Assembly: GCF_004777465.1 (NCBI RefSeq)
Contig: NZ_CP038462.1
Span: 3,410,001 to 3,474,000 of the forward strand
DNA length: 64,000 bases
Origin: Nocardioides daphniae
Lineage (GTDB): Bacteria > Actinomycetota > Actinomycetes > Propionibacteriales > Nocardioidaceae
Direction of reading: 5' to 3'
Both the position numbers and the translations under genes were made by a program. The notes under the pieces are model-generated. The model was not told the DNA's origin and ran no database searches. It was given only the letters and a program-made list of their open reading frames with translations. This document shows positions 1 through 8,037 of this stretch, piece after piece; within the stretch, counting starts at the first letter, position 1, and each line of letters starts with the position of its first letter.

Positions 1-242
1 GCGCCGAGGTCGAAGTCGGGGTCGCGCACCGCCACCGGCGGCTGCAGGTCGCCGGGCACGCCGACGATCCGCCAGCGCCACGACGGCAGCTCGTCGAGCC
101 GGGAGTCGAGGTGGGCACGGAGCTCGGCCAGCGTGAGGGTCGCGTGCTCGCCGGCCAGCACCCCGATCACCATCGAGTTCATCGGTTGCCCTGGCAGGTC
201 CATGTGCAGGAAGCCGGCGTCCTCGCCGTTGAGCCGGTGCAT
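1..242 (-). CDS. Wax ester synthase/diacylglycerol acyltransferase (WS/DGAT), N-terminal part only
   Basis: The minus strand from the ATG at 242 reads MHRLNGEDAGFLHMDLPGQP, the usual opening of bacterial WS/DGAT acyltransferases (family pattern M-RL-x-DA-x-F-x-x-x-x-PG-x-PM). These enzymes esterify acyl-CoA to long-chain alcohols or diacylglycerol to make storage wax or triacylglycerol at the membrane. About 80 codons are visible and the gene runs off the left edge, so the HHxxxDG catalytic motif lies outside the window. No strong Shine-Dalgarno precedes the ATG. It is divergent from the lipid synthase cluster starting at 656, which suggests shared lipid physiology. The family call rests on the N-terminus alone. 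Confidence 0.72.
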   Translation of the reverse strand, partial: MHRLNGEDAGFLHMDLPGQPMNSMVIGVLAGEHATLTLAELRAHLDSRLDELPSWRWRIVGVPGDLQPPVAVRDPDFDLG

Positions 243-460
243 CACGCCGCCTGCTCGCCGACGCTGCGTCGACGTGCTGCTCTCGGCGCAGGTGTCTGCG
301 CAGGTCTCGGCATGGCTCTCTGCATTGGGACGGCCCCCTCCAGGCGTGCTCCCGCGGTCCTGACGAACTCGCCGGACGCCCTCACGTCCGGACAGGAGCG
401 ACGAGCATGACACGGACCGCGCGATCGAGTCACGTGTCTCGTTTCGGAGGGCGGACGACG

Positions 461-482
461 GACTGGACTGGCATGTCCAGTC
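461..482. promoter_or_regulatory. Inverted repeat, candidate repressor operator
   Basis: GACTGGAC and GTCCAGTC form perfect 8-bp arms around six bases. It lies just upstream of the CRP-type site and promoter, a normal place for a TetR- or GntR-type operator. The cognate regulator is unknown. Confidence 0.4.
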
Positions 483-498
483 AGGTTTGACCCCTCAA

Positions 499-514
499 TG
501 TGATCTGGTTCACA
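499..514. promoter_or_regulatory. CRP/GlxR-type cAMP-receptor operator
   Basis: TGTGATCTGGTTCACA is a full match to the CRP consensus TGTGA-N6-TCACA, which is also the core recognised by actinobacterial CRP-family regulators such as GlxR. Its centre is about 47 bases before the inferred transcription start of the lipid synthase operon, so it could act as activator or repressor site. Confidence 0.6.
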
Positions 515-518
515 CTCC

Positions 519-547
519 TTGGAGTTGTCTGAGACGTGGCTTACAGT
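519..547 (+). promoter_or_regulatory. Candidate sigma70-type promoter of the lipid synthase operon
   Basis: TTGGAG (519-524) and TACAGT (542-547) are separated by exactly 17 bases. Start of transcription would be near 554, leaving a leader of about 100 bases before the ATG at 656. Confidence 0.4.
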
Positions 548-655
548 CGACGAGCACGTAAGTGACCGGCCGGTAACGAGGGAGACGTTGCCGACCCGGA
601 CTCTTGAGGGAGGGTCCGGCGCATCCCGGTCATGCAAGGGACGAGGGAGCCCCAC

Positions 656-3600
656 ATGCCGCAGTGCGCCAGCTCGACCCTGCCCGCAGGATCGGAGACG
701 GTGGTCGCCGCCGACCCCACCGGCCAACCCAACCCCGCGCTCGTCGCAGCCGCGCTGCGTGCCGGCGGCACCGGGCTCCTCGACGCCCCCACCCCCACCG
801 CGTACGCCCGTGCGCACGCCGAGCTGACCCGTCGCCGCGCGCTCGACGCCTGGCTCCGTCCGGGCCCTGCGCTGGACGCCGCGGCCGAGCAGGTCGCCGC
901 CGCGGTCGTCGTGCTCGAGCTGGCCGGCCGCGGCGCACCGGCTGAGGTCGTCGCCCGGTGGACTGCCCCCGGTCGGCGCCTCATCGCCCAGGTCACCAGC
1001 CGCGCGGAGGCCCTCGCGGCCCGCGACGCCGGCTTCGACGGACTGCTCGCCTCGGGCTGCGAGGCCGGTGGCCGGGTCGGCGAGACCGAGGCCTTCATCC
1101 TGCTCCAGCAGACGCTCGACCTCGGGCTGCCGGTCTGGTTGCGCGGCGGCATCGGCCTGCACACCGCGGCGGCCGTGGTCGCCGGCGGTGGCGCCGGGGT
1201 CGTGCTCGACACCCAGCTGGGCCTGACGCGCGAGTCCCTGTTCGACGCCGCGACCCGCACCGCCCTGACCGCGATGGACGGCAGCGAGACCCGTGTGGTC
1301 AACGGCGTCCGCTTCTTCACCCGCCCCGACCTGCCGTCGGCGCAGGTCAGCGAGGAGACCGGCACCGACGAGCTCGTCGGCCGGCTCGGGGCCTCGATCA
1401 CGACCCACCTGGTGCCCTTCGGCCAGGACAGCGCCACCGCTGCGGGGCTGGCCGAGCGCTTCGTGACCGTCGGTGGGGTGGTCCAGGGGATCACCACCTC
1501 GATCACCGAGCACCTCGCCGCGGCGGCGACGGCTCCCCCGCTGGCGCCCGGCGCCGGCGTGAGCGTCGCGCACGGCACGACGTACCCGATCGCCCAGGGC
1601 CCGATGACCCGGGTGAGCGACCGTGCAGGGTTCGCCGACGCGGTGGCCACCGGCGGCGGCCTGCCCTTCCTGGCGCTCGCCCTGCTGCCGGCCCACGAGG
1701 TCCGCGCGCTGCTCACCGAGACCAAGGAGCTGCTCGGCGACAGGCCGTGGGGCGTCGGCCTGCTCGGCTTCGCCCCGCCGGAGCTGCTCACCGAGCAGCT
1801 GGCCGTGGTCCACGAGGTCGCGCCGCCCTTCGCGCTCGTCGCGGGCGGTCGCCCGTCGCAGTCCGCAGCGCTCGACGCGGCCGGCATCGCGTCGTACCTG
1901 CACGTCCCCTCGCCGGGGCTGCTCGACCGTTTCCTCGCCGACGGCGCCCGCGCCTTCGTCTTCGAGGGCCGTGAGTGCGGCGGCCACGTGGGCCCGCGCT
2001 CCAGCTTCGCTCTGTGGGAGGCGCAGATCGAGCGCCTGATGGCGGTCGAGGACCCGGAGAACCTGCGCGTCCTGCTCGCCGGCGGCATCCACGACGCCCG
2101 CTCGGCCGCAATGGCCGGCGCCGCGCTCGCGCCGCTCGCCGCGAAGGGCGCCCAGGTCGGCGTCCTGATGGGCACCGCCTACCTCTTCACCACCGAGGCC
2201 GTCGCCGCCGAGGCGATCCAGCCGGCCTTCCAGGAGGTGGCCGTCGCGTGCGACACCACCGTGCTGGTCGAGACCGCCCCGGGCCACGCCACCCGCTGCG
2301 TGGAGACCGACTTCGTACGCGCCTTCGCCGCCCGCCGTGACGAGCTGGTCGCTGCCGGCGTCGACGCCAAGGAGCGCTGGGCCGAGCTCGAGCAGCTCAA
2401 CCTGGGCCGCCTGCGGATCGCCTCGAAGGGGCTGACCCGCGGCGAGTCCGGCCTGGAGCCGGTCGACGTGGAGCAGCAGCGCGCCGAGGGCATGTACATG
2501 ATCGGCGAGGTCGCCACCCTGCGCCACGAAGTCACCACCGTGGCCGACCTGCACGCCGAGGTCAGCGCCGGCAGCGCCGCCTGGCAGCTGCCCGGCATGG
2601 AGACCGAGGCCGCAGCGGCCCCCGAGGCCGACCCGTTCGACATCGCGATCGTCGGCATGGAGTCGTTCTTCCCCGGCGCGGTCGGCGCCGAGCAGTTCTG
2701 GGCCAACGTCGTCGCCGGCACCGACCACGTCACCGAGGTGCCGGCCGACCGCTGGGAGGCCGACCTCTACTACGACGCGGAGGCCACCGGCCGCAGCGCC
2801 GGCCACAAGACCCCGTCGAAGTGGGGCGGCTTCATCGAGGCCGTCGGCTTCGACCCGCTGGCCTACGGCATCCCGCCGGCCTCGCTCGCCGCGATCGAGC
2901 CGGTCCAGCTGCTCAGCCTGGAGGTCGCCGCCCGCGCCCTGGCCGACGCCGGCTACGCCACCCGCGACTTCGACCGCGAGCGCGCCTCGGTGGTCTTCGG
3001 CGCCGAGTCCGGCAACGAGCTCGGCGGCATGTACGGCGTACGCGCCTTCCTGCCGCAGCTGCTCGGCGAGGTGCCCGACGAGCTCCAGGACTGGCTGCCG
3101 ACGCTCACCGAGGACTCCTTCCCCGGTGTGCTCGCCAACGTGATCGCCGGCCGCATCGCCAACCGCCTCGACCTCGGCGGGGTCAACTACACCGTCGACG
3201 CCGCCTGCGGCTCGTCGCTCGCCGCCCTCGACGCGGCCTGCAAGGAGCTGCGTACCGGCACCTCCGACCTGGTCATCGCCGGTGGCGCCGACCTGCACAA
3301 CGGCCTCAACGACTACCTGATGTTCTCGTCGGTGCACGCCCTGTCGCCGACCGGACGTTGCCGCACCTTCGACGCCGACGCCGACGGCATCGCGCTGGGT
3401 GAGGGCATCGCCGCGGTCGTGCTCAAGCGCCGCGTCGACGCCGAGCGCGACGGCGACCGGATCTACGCGGTCATCGACGCCGTCGCCGGCTCCTCCGACG
3501 GCCGCCACCTCGGCCTCACCGCGCCCCGCAAGGAGGGCCAGCAGCGGGCGGTCGTCCGGGCGCTCGAGGCCTCCGGCGTCGACCTCCACGAGGTCGGGCT

Positions 3601-6190
3601 GGTCGAGGCCCACGGCACCGGCACCGTCGTCGGCGACCGCACCGAGATGGCCACCCTCACCGAGCTGTTCGCCGAGGCTGACGTCGAGGCCGGCTCGGTC
3701 GTGCTCGGCTCGGTGAAGTCGCAGATAGGCCACACCAAGTGCGCGGCCGGGCTCGCCGGGCTGATCAAGGTCGCCAAGGCCGTGCACCACGGCGTGCTGC
3801 CGCCGACCATCAACCTGGTCGACCCCAACCCGTACTACGACCCCGAGGCCAGTCCCTTCCGCTTCCACGACAAGGCCCGCCCCTGGGCCGCGGAGACCCG
3901 CCGTGCCGGCGTCAGCGCCTTCGGCTTCGGCGGCACCAACTTCCACGCGGTGGTCTCCTCCTACGACGCGGGCGACCGCCCCGCCCACAGCCTCACCCAG
4001 TGGCCGGCCGAGCTCTTCGTCGTCCGCGGCGCGACCGAGGCCGACGCCGCCAAGGCCGTCGCCGGGCTGCGTACGACCGTGGCCGCCGTCGCCGAGAGCG
4101 ACCCGGGCGCCCAGCGCCACCGGCTGCGTGACCTCGCCTGGGCGGTCTCGCGCCAGGGCCGCGGCCCGGTGCGGGCAGCGTTCGTCGCCTCCTCGTTCGC
4201 CGAGGTGCTGCGCCGCCTGGACGAGGCCGAGGCGCGTGGCTTCGCCGCGACCGACGCCGCCGAGCGCGGTCAGGTCGCCTTCCTCTACCCGGGTCAGGGC
4301 AGCCAGCGTCCGGGCATGCTCAACGACCTCTTCGTCACCTTCGGCGGTCTCGACGACCTGCTGCGTGAGGGAGCCGAGTGGGCGGGGCCGATGTTCCCGC
4401 CGACCGCCTTCACCAAGGAGCAGCGCGCCGCCCAGCAGGCCGCGATCACCTCCACCGACGTCGCCCAGCCCACGCTCGGCATCGCCGCCGTGGCGATGAC
4501 CCGCCTTCTCGGCCGGGTCGGGATCACCCCCGACGTCGCCGCGGGCCACTCCTACGGCGAGCTCGCCGCGCTGGCCGCCGCCGGCTCCTTCGACGACGCC
4601 ACTCTGCTGTCGCTGAGCGCGGCCCGCGGTCGCGCCGTGCTGACCGCGGTCGAGCGCTCGGGCGGTGACCCCGGCACCATGGCCGCCGTCTCGCTGACGC
4701 TGCCCGAGGTCACCGAGCGGATCGCCGCCTGGCCCGACGTCGTGGTCGCCAACCACAACGCCCCCCGGCAGGTCGTCGTCTCCGGCCCGACCTCGTCGGT
4801 GCGCGCGTGCGTCGAGGCGCTGGAGGCCGACGGCGTACGCGCCACCCTGATCCCGGTCGCGTGCGCCTTCCACTCGCCGCTGGTCGCCGAGGCGTCGACG
4901 ATCCTGGCCGAGCGCCTGGCCGAGGTCGAGGTCTCCGCCCCTGCCTTCCCGGTCTGGTCGAACAGCACCGCCGAGCCGTACCCGAGCGACCCCGCCGCCG
5001 TCCGCGCGCTGCTCGCCGACCAGGTCGCCGAGGGCGTCCGTTTCGTCGACCAGGTCGAGTCGATGTACGCCGCCGGCGTCCGCACCTTCGTCGAGGCCGG
5101 CCCCGGCCGCGTCCTGTCGGGCCAGGTCGCGAAGATCCTGGGCGACCGCTCGCACACCGTGGTCGCCACCGAGGTGCCCGGTGAGCCCGGCGTACGACGC
5201 TTCCTCGAGGCCGTCGCCCAGCTCGCGCTGCTGGGCGTCGAGGTCGACGAGTCCAGCCTCTTCGCCGGTCGCGCCGACGCCGTCGACCTGCGTACGTGGC
5301 CGCTCAAGGCCCCCGGCTGGACCATCGACGGCGCCTTCGTACGTCGCGCCGACGGCACCGTGCTGCCCAACAGCTTTCAGCCCGCCGGGACCATGCCGGC
5401 GCTGGCGGCCGCCGCTCCCGCGCCGGTCGCGGACCCCGTCCTCACCAGCAGTGCCGTCGCCAGCGACGAGGAAGGACTCCACATGACTGCCTACGACGCG
5501 GACACGTCCGGCCACGCCATGGACGCCCCCACCTTCGCCGGGTCCGGTGCCGACGCCGTGGTCCACGAGTACCTGCGCTCGATGCGCCAGGTCGTGGCCG
5601 CCGAGCGCGACGTGCTGCTGCGCTACCTGGGCGCGCCCGCTGCTGCGCCCGTCGCCGCGCCCGTTGTCGCCGCCCCCGCAAGGCAGCGTCATCACGAGGG
5701 GTCGGCCCAGCAGCCGCTCGTGATGACGTCCGCAGAGCCGACTCCGCAACGTGATCACGAGCGGTCGGCCCAGCAGCCGCTCGCGATGACGCCCGCCGCC
5801 CCGATCGTGCCCGTCGCCCCTGCCGCAGCCCCGGCCCTCGACTACATGGCCGAGGTCCAGGCCGTCGTCTCCGAGCGCACCGGCTACCCCGTCGACATGC
5901 TCGAGCCCGACCTCGACCTCGAGGCCGACCTCTCCATCGACTCCATCAAGCGCATCGAGATCGTCGGCGAGCTCGCCGAGCGCATCGGCCTCGGCACCGG
6001 CGGCACCCTCGCCGACGACGTCGTCGAGGAGCTCTCCCGCCACAAGACCCTGCGGGCGATCGTCGACTGGGTCACCGCCCAGGTCGGCGCGCCGGCCACC
6101 CTGCCCCGGCAGCCGAGGCACCTGCCGCGGTCTCGGCCGCCGGGGCACCCGCCGCCGCAGCTCCCCCCGCCGTGCTCGCCGTCGACCTGA
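656..6190 (+). CDS. Pfa-type secondary-lipid synthase, 5' part: nitronate monooxygenase-like ER - KS - AT - ACP
   Basis: This iterative type I synthase resembles PfaD fused to PfaA. Residues 1 to about 640 hold two nitronate-monooxygenase-like stretches (a glycine-rich EAGGRVGE region, then a second with ECGGHVGPR and LLAGGIHDA), likely the FMN enoyl reductase. The KS spans about 660-1080, with active-site Cys851 in DAACGSS and histidines in EAHGTGT and IGHTKCAAG. The AT has Ser1299 in GHSYGE. An Ala/Pro linker carries two REP-like inserts, and an ACP follows with Ser1763 in DLSIDSIKR. I prefer the ATG at 656 (GAGGGAG at 645-651) over the ATG at 632. A one-base loss near 6100 shifts the frame, so the last 30 or so residues are nonsense and the protein continues at 6172. 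Repaired length with the next entry is about 2460 residues. Confidence 0.85.
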   Translation: MPQCASSTLPAGSETVVAADPTGQPNPALVAAALRAGGTGLLDAPTPTAYARAHAELTRRRALDAWLRPGPALDAAAEQVAAAVVVLELAGRGAPAEVVARWTAPGRRLIAQVTSRAEALAARDAGFDGLLASGCEAGGRVGETEAFILLQQTLDLGLPVWLRGGIGLHTAAAVVAGGGAGVVLDTQLGLTRESLFDAATRTALTAMDGSETRVVNGVRFFTRPDLPSAQVSEETGTDELVGRLGASITTHLVPFGQDSATAAGLAERFVTVGGVVQGITTSITEHLAAAATAPPLAPGAGVSVAHGTTYPIAQGPMTRVSDRAGFADAVATGGGLPFLALALLPAHEVRALLTETKELLGDRPWGVGLLGFAPPELLTEQLAVVHEVAPPFALVAGGRPSQSAALDAAGIASYLHVPSPGLLDRFLADGARAFVFEGRECGGHVGPRSSFALWEAQIERLMAVEDPENLRVLLAGGIHDARSAAMAGAALAPLAAKGAQVGVLMGTAYLFTTEAVAAEAIQPAFQEVAVACDTTVLVETAPGHATRCVETDFVRAFAARRDELVAAGVDAKERWAELEQLNLGRLRIASKGLTRGESGLEPVDVEQQRAEGMYMIGEVATLRHEVTTVADLHAEVSAGSAAWQLPGMETEAAAAPEADPFDIAIVGMESFFPGAVGAEQFWANVVAGTDHVTEVPADRWEADLYYDAEATGRSAGHKTPSKWGGFIEAVGFDPLAYGIPPASLAAIEPVQLLSLEVAARALADAGYATRDFDRERASVVFGAESGNELGGMYGVRAFLPQLLGEVPDELQDWLPTLTEDSFPGVLANVIAGRIANRLDLGGVNYTVDAACGSSLAALDAACKELRTGTSDLVIAGGADLHNGLNDYLMFSSVHALSPTGRCRTFDADADGIALGEGIAAVVLKRRVDAERDGDRIYAVIDAVAGSSDGRHLGLTAPRKEGQQRAVVRALEASGVDLHEVGLVEAHGTGTVVGDRTEMATLTELFAEADVEAGSVVLGSVKSQIGHTKCAAGLAGLIKVAKAVHHGVLPPTINLVDPNPYYDPEASPFRFHDKARPWAAETRRAGVSAFGFGGTNFHAVVSSYDAGDRPAHSLTQWPAELFVVRGATEADAAKAVAGLRTTVAAVAESDPGAQRHRLRDLAWAVSRQGRGPVRAAFVASSFAEVLRRLDEAEARGFAATDAAERGQVAFLYPGQGSQRPGMLNDLFVTFGGLDDLLREGAEWAGPMFPPTAFTKEQRAAQQAAITSTDVAQPTLGIAAVAMTRLLGRVGITPDVAAGHSYGELAALAAAGSFDDATLLSLSAARGRAVLTAVERSGGDPGTMAAVSLTLPEVTERIAAWPDVVVANHNAPRQVVVSGPTSSVRACVEALEADGVRATLIPVACAFHSPLVAEASTILAERLAEVEVSAPAFPVWSNSTAEPYPSDPAAVRALLADQVAEGVRFVDQVESMYAAGVRTFVEAGPGRVLSGQVAKILGDRSHTVVATEVPGEPGVRRFLEAVAQLALLGVEVDESSLFAGRADAVDLRTWPLKAPGWTIDGAFVRRADGTVLPNSFQPAGTMPALAAAAPAPVADPVLTSSAVASDEEGLHMTAYDADTSGHAMDAPTFAGSGADAVVHEYLRSMRQVVAAERDVLLRYLGAPAAAPVAAPVVAAPARQRHHEGSAQQPLVMTSAEPTPQRDHERSAQQPLAMTPAAPIVPVAPAAAPALDYMAEVQAVVSERTGYPVDMLEPDLDLEADLSIDSIKRIEIVGELAERIGLGTGGTLADDVVEELSRHKTLRAIVDWVTAQVGAPATLPRQPRHLPRSRPPGHPPPQLPPPCSPST
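5687..5728. repeat. REP-like palindrome copy 1 inside the synthase linker
   Basis: CGTCATCACGAG and CTCGTGATGACG are perfect 12-bp arms around a GC-rich loop. It is translated in frame as part of the Ala/Pro linker (QRHHEGSAQQPLVMT). Related palindromes occur between genes at 32591-32648 and 60835-60878. Confidence 0.7.
5751..5791. repeat. REP-like palindrome copy 2 inside the synthase linker
   Basis: A close direct copy of the 5687-5728 element, differing at a few bases and encoding QRDHERSAQQPLAMT. The two lie in tandem just before the first ACP. Confidence 0.65.
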
Positions 6191-6415
6191 TGGTGGCCGT
6201 GCAGGAGGTCGTCTCCGAGCGCACCGGCTACCCCATCGACATGCTCGAGCCCGACCTCGACCTCGAGGCCGACCTCTCCATCGACTCCATCAAGCGCATC
6301 GAGATCGTCGGCGAGCTCGCCGAACGCATCGGCCTCGGCACCGGCGGCACCCTCGCCGACGACGTCGTCGAGGAGCTCTCCCGCCACAAGACCCTGCGGG
6401 CGATCGTCGACTGGA
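5864..6415 (+). repeat. Near-identical direct repeat encoding the two tandem ACP domains
   Basis: About 205 bases from 5864 recur from 6208 with only a few differences; each copy encodes an ACP with the DLSIDSIKR motif. The offset is 344 bases, one short of a multiple of three, which independently supports loss of one base between the repeats. Confidence 0.8.
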
Positions 6416-8037
6416 TCGAGGCGCAGTCCGGTACGAGCGCCCCCGCGGCCCCGGCTCCTGTCGCGCCCCCCGCTGCCACCGCCCCGTCGACTCCCACCCA
6501 GGCAACTGCCCCCGCCGAGGAGCTGGTCCTGCCCACGGCCCTCTTCGAGGTCGTCGTCGAGCCGCTCGGCCCGACCATGGCCCTGGGCGACCTGTCCGGC
6601 GCGACCGTCGCCCTGGTCGAGGGCCACGCCACCCTCACCGACGAGGTCGAGTCGACACTCTCCGACCGCGGCGCCCAGGTGGTCCGCGTACGCCACACCG
6701 ACGCGCACGAGCACCAGGAGCTGCTCGCCCAGGTCGACGTCCTGCTCGACCTGGGCGCCACCGCAGGTGACCCCCGCGTCGACGCCCGCACCGTCTTCGG
6801 CACGGTCCAGCCGGCCCTCCTGGGCCGGGCCGGCCGGATCCTCGCCGTCGGCGTCGCCCTCCACGCCGACCCCGAGCGGGTCGACGCGAGCGGCACCCCG
6901 ACGGGCCTGCCGGGGATGTTCCGCTCCCTGGCCCGCGAGTACGCCGACCGGGTGCTGCGCTCGGTCGAGATCGACGCCGACGACCTCGTCGGTGACCTCG
7001 CCCCGCTGGCCGCTGCCGTGGTCGACGAGCTGCTCGACGTGGACGCCCCCGCGGCGCTGTCGTGGGCCGGCGGCCTGCGCACCACCCGGGTCGCGGGCGA
7101 GGTCCGTCGCCTCGAGGAGCAGGTCGCAGCGCTCGACCTGACCCCGGAGTCGGTCGTCGTGCTCACCGGCGGAGCCCGCGGCATCACCGCCCGGATCGCC
7201 GAGGGAGTGGCCCGCGCGGCCCGGTGCCGTCTGGTCCTGGTCGGCCGCTCGCCCTACCCGACCGAGGCCGAGGACCCGCGCCTCGCCGACGCCCGTACGC
7301 TGCCCGAGCTGCGCCGCCGCCTCCTCGACCTCGGCGAGGTGCGCACGCCGGCCGAGGTCGAGCGCGCCTGCTCCGAGGTGCTCGCCTCCCGCGAGGTGAT
7401 CGGCACGCTGGAGCGGCTGCGTGAGCTCGGCGCCGACGCCGAGTACGTCGCCATGGACGTCCGCTCCCCCGGGTTCGGTGCGCTGCTCGACGCGCTGCAC
7501 GCGACCTTCGGCCGTCTCGACGGCGTCATCCACGGCGCCGGCGTGCTCGACGACCGCTTGGTCCGCGACAAGACCGCCGACGGCTTCGACCGGGTCTTCG
7601 GCACCAAGGTCGACTCCGCCCGGGCGATCCTCGAGCGCCAGCACCTGGGCATCCGCTTCGTCGTGCTTTTCGGCTCGATCAGCGGCGTCTTCGGCAACAA
7701 GGGGCAGGTCGACTACGCGGCCGCCAACGACGCCCTCGACACGCTCGCCCACGCCCACGACGGCCGCCACGGCTGCCGCGTCCTGTCGCTGGACTGGGGC
7801 CCGTGGGCCGGTGGCGGCATGGTGTCGCCCGAGCTCGAGCGGGAGTACGCACGGCGCGGCATCGGCATGCTGCCGCCCGCCGACGGCGTACGAGCGCTGC
7901 TGCAGGAGGTCGCCCGCCCCGGCGGCGCCTCGCAGGTCGTGGTGATGGCCGGCAGCCCCGACGCCTTCGCGCCCGCTCCGCCGGCCCGCCCGGCCGGTGC
8001 TGGGGCCCGGATCCGCCAGGGGACGCTCGCCCCATGA
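6172..8037 (+). CDS. Pfa-type secondary-lipid synthase, 3' part: second ACP - ketoreductase
   Basis: This is the continuation of the preceding synthase in the next frame; upstream of the nominal GTG the same frame already reads as Ala/Pro linker, so it is not a separate gene. It starts with the second ACP (phosphopantetheine Ser in DLSIDSIKR), then a long Ala/Pro linker, a degenerate structural part and a ketoreductase with a Rossmann glycine motif in TGGARGI and the catalytic SDR region around FGSISGVFGNKGQVDYAAAND. KS-AT-ACPn-KR is the standard PfaA order. The stop overlaps the next start in an ATGA, so translation is probably coupled. Confidence 0.85.
   Translation: MLAVDLMVAVQEVVSERTGYPIDMLEPDLDLEADLSIDSIKRIEIVGELAERIGLGTGGTLADDVVEELSRHKTLRAIVDWIEAQSGTSAPAAPAPVAPPAATAPSTPTQATAPAEELVLPTALFEVVVEPLGPTMALGDLSGATVALVEGHATLTDEVESTLSDRGAQVVRVRHTDAHEHQELLAQVDVLLDLGATAGDPRVDARTVFGTVQPALLGRAGRILAVGVALHADPERVDASGTPTGLPGMFRSLAREYADRVLRSVEIDADDLVGDLAPLAAAVVDELLDVDAPAALSWAGGLRTTRVAGEVRRLEEQVAALDLTPESVVVLTGGARGITARIAEGVARAARCRLVLVGRSPYPTEAEDPRLADARTLPELRRRLLDLGEVRTPAEVERACSEVLASREVIGTLERLRELGADAEYVAMDVRSPGFGALLDALHATFGRLDGVIHGAGVLDDRLVRDKTADGFDRVFGTKVDSARAILERQHLGIRFVVLFGSISGVFGNKGQVDYAAANDALDTLAHAHDGRHGCRVLSLDWGPWAGGGMVSPELEREYARRGIGMLPPADGVRALLQEVARPGGASQVVVMAGSPDAFAPAPPARPAGAGARIRQGTLAP

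Larger units (their letters stand above)
243..655. promoter_or_regulatory. Divergent control region between WS/DGAT and the lipid synthase cluster
   Basis: These 413 bases hold no convincing gene. They contain a CCGGACG/CGTCCGG hairpin near 370-389, an 8-bp-arm inverted repeat at 461-482, a perfect CRP-type palindrome at 499-514 and a plausible sigma70-type promoter at 519-547 pointing right. Together they look like a regulated bidirectional promoter region. Confidence 0.6.

Noticed and set aside
242..6148. A 1968-codon open frame on the minus strand opposite the first synthase gene
   Set aside because: It is a GC-driven antisense shadow: low-complexity Gly/Asp/Val/Arg-rich text with no domain, while the plus strand encodes clear KS, AT and ACP domains.
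6060..6180. Programmed ribosomal frameshift between the two ACPs
   Set aside because: No slippery heptamer or pseudoknot is evident, and similar one-base losses occur in many unrelated genes of the window, so an error is the simpler reading.
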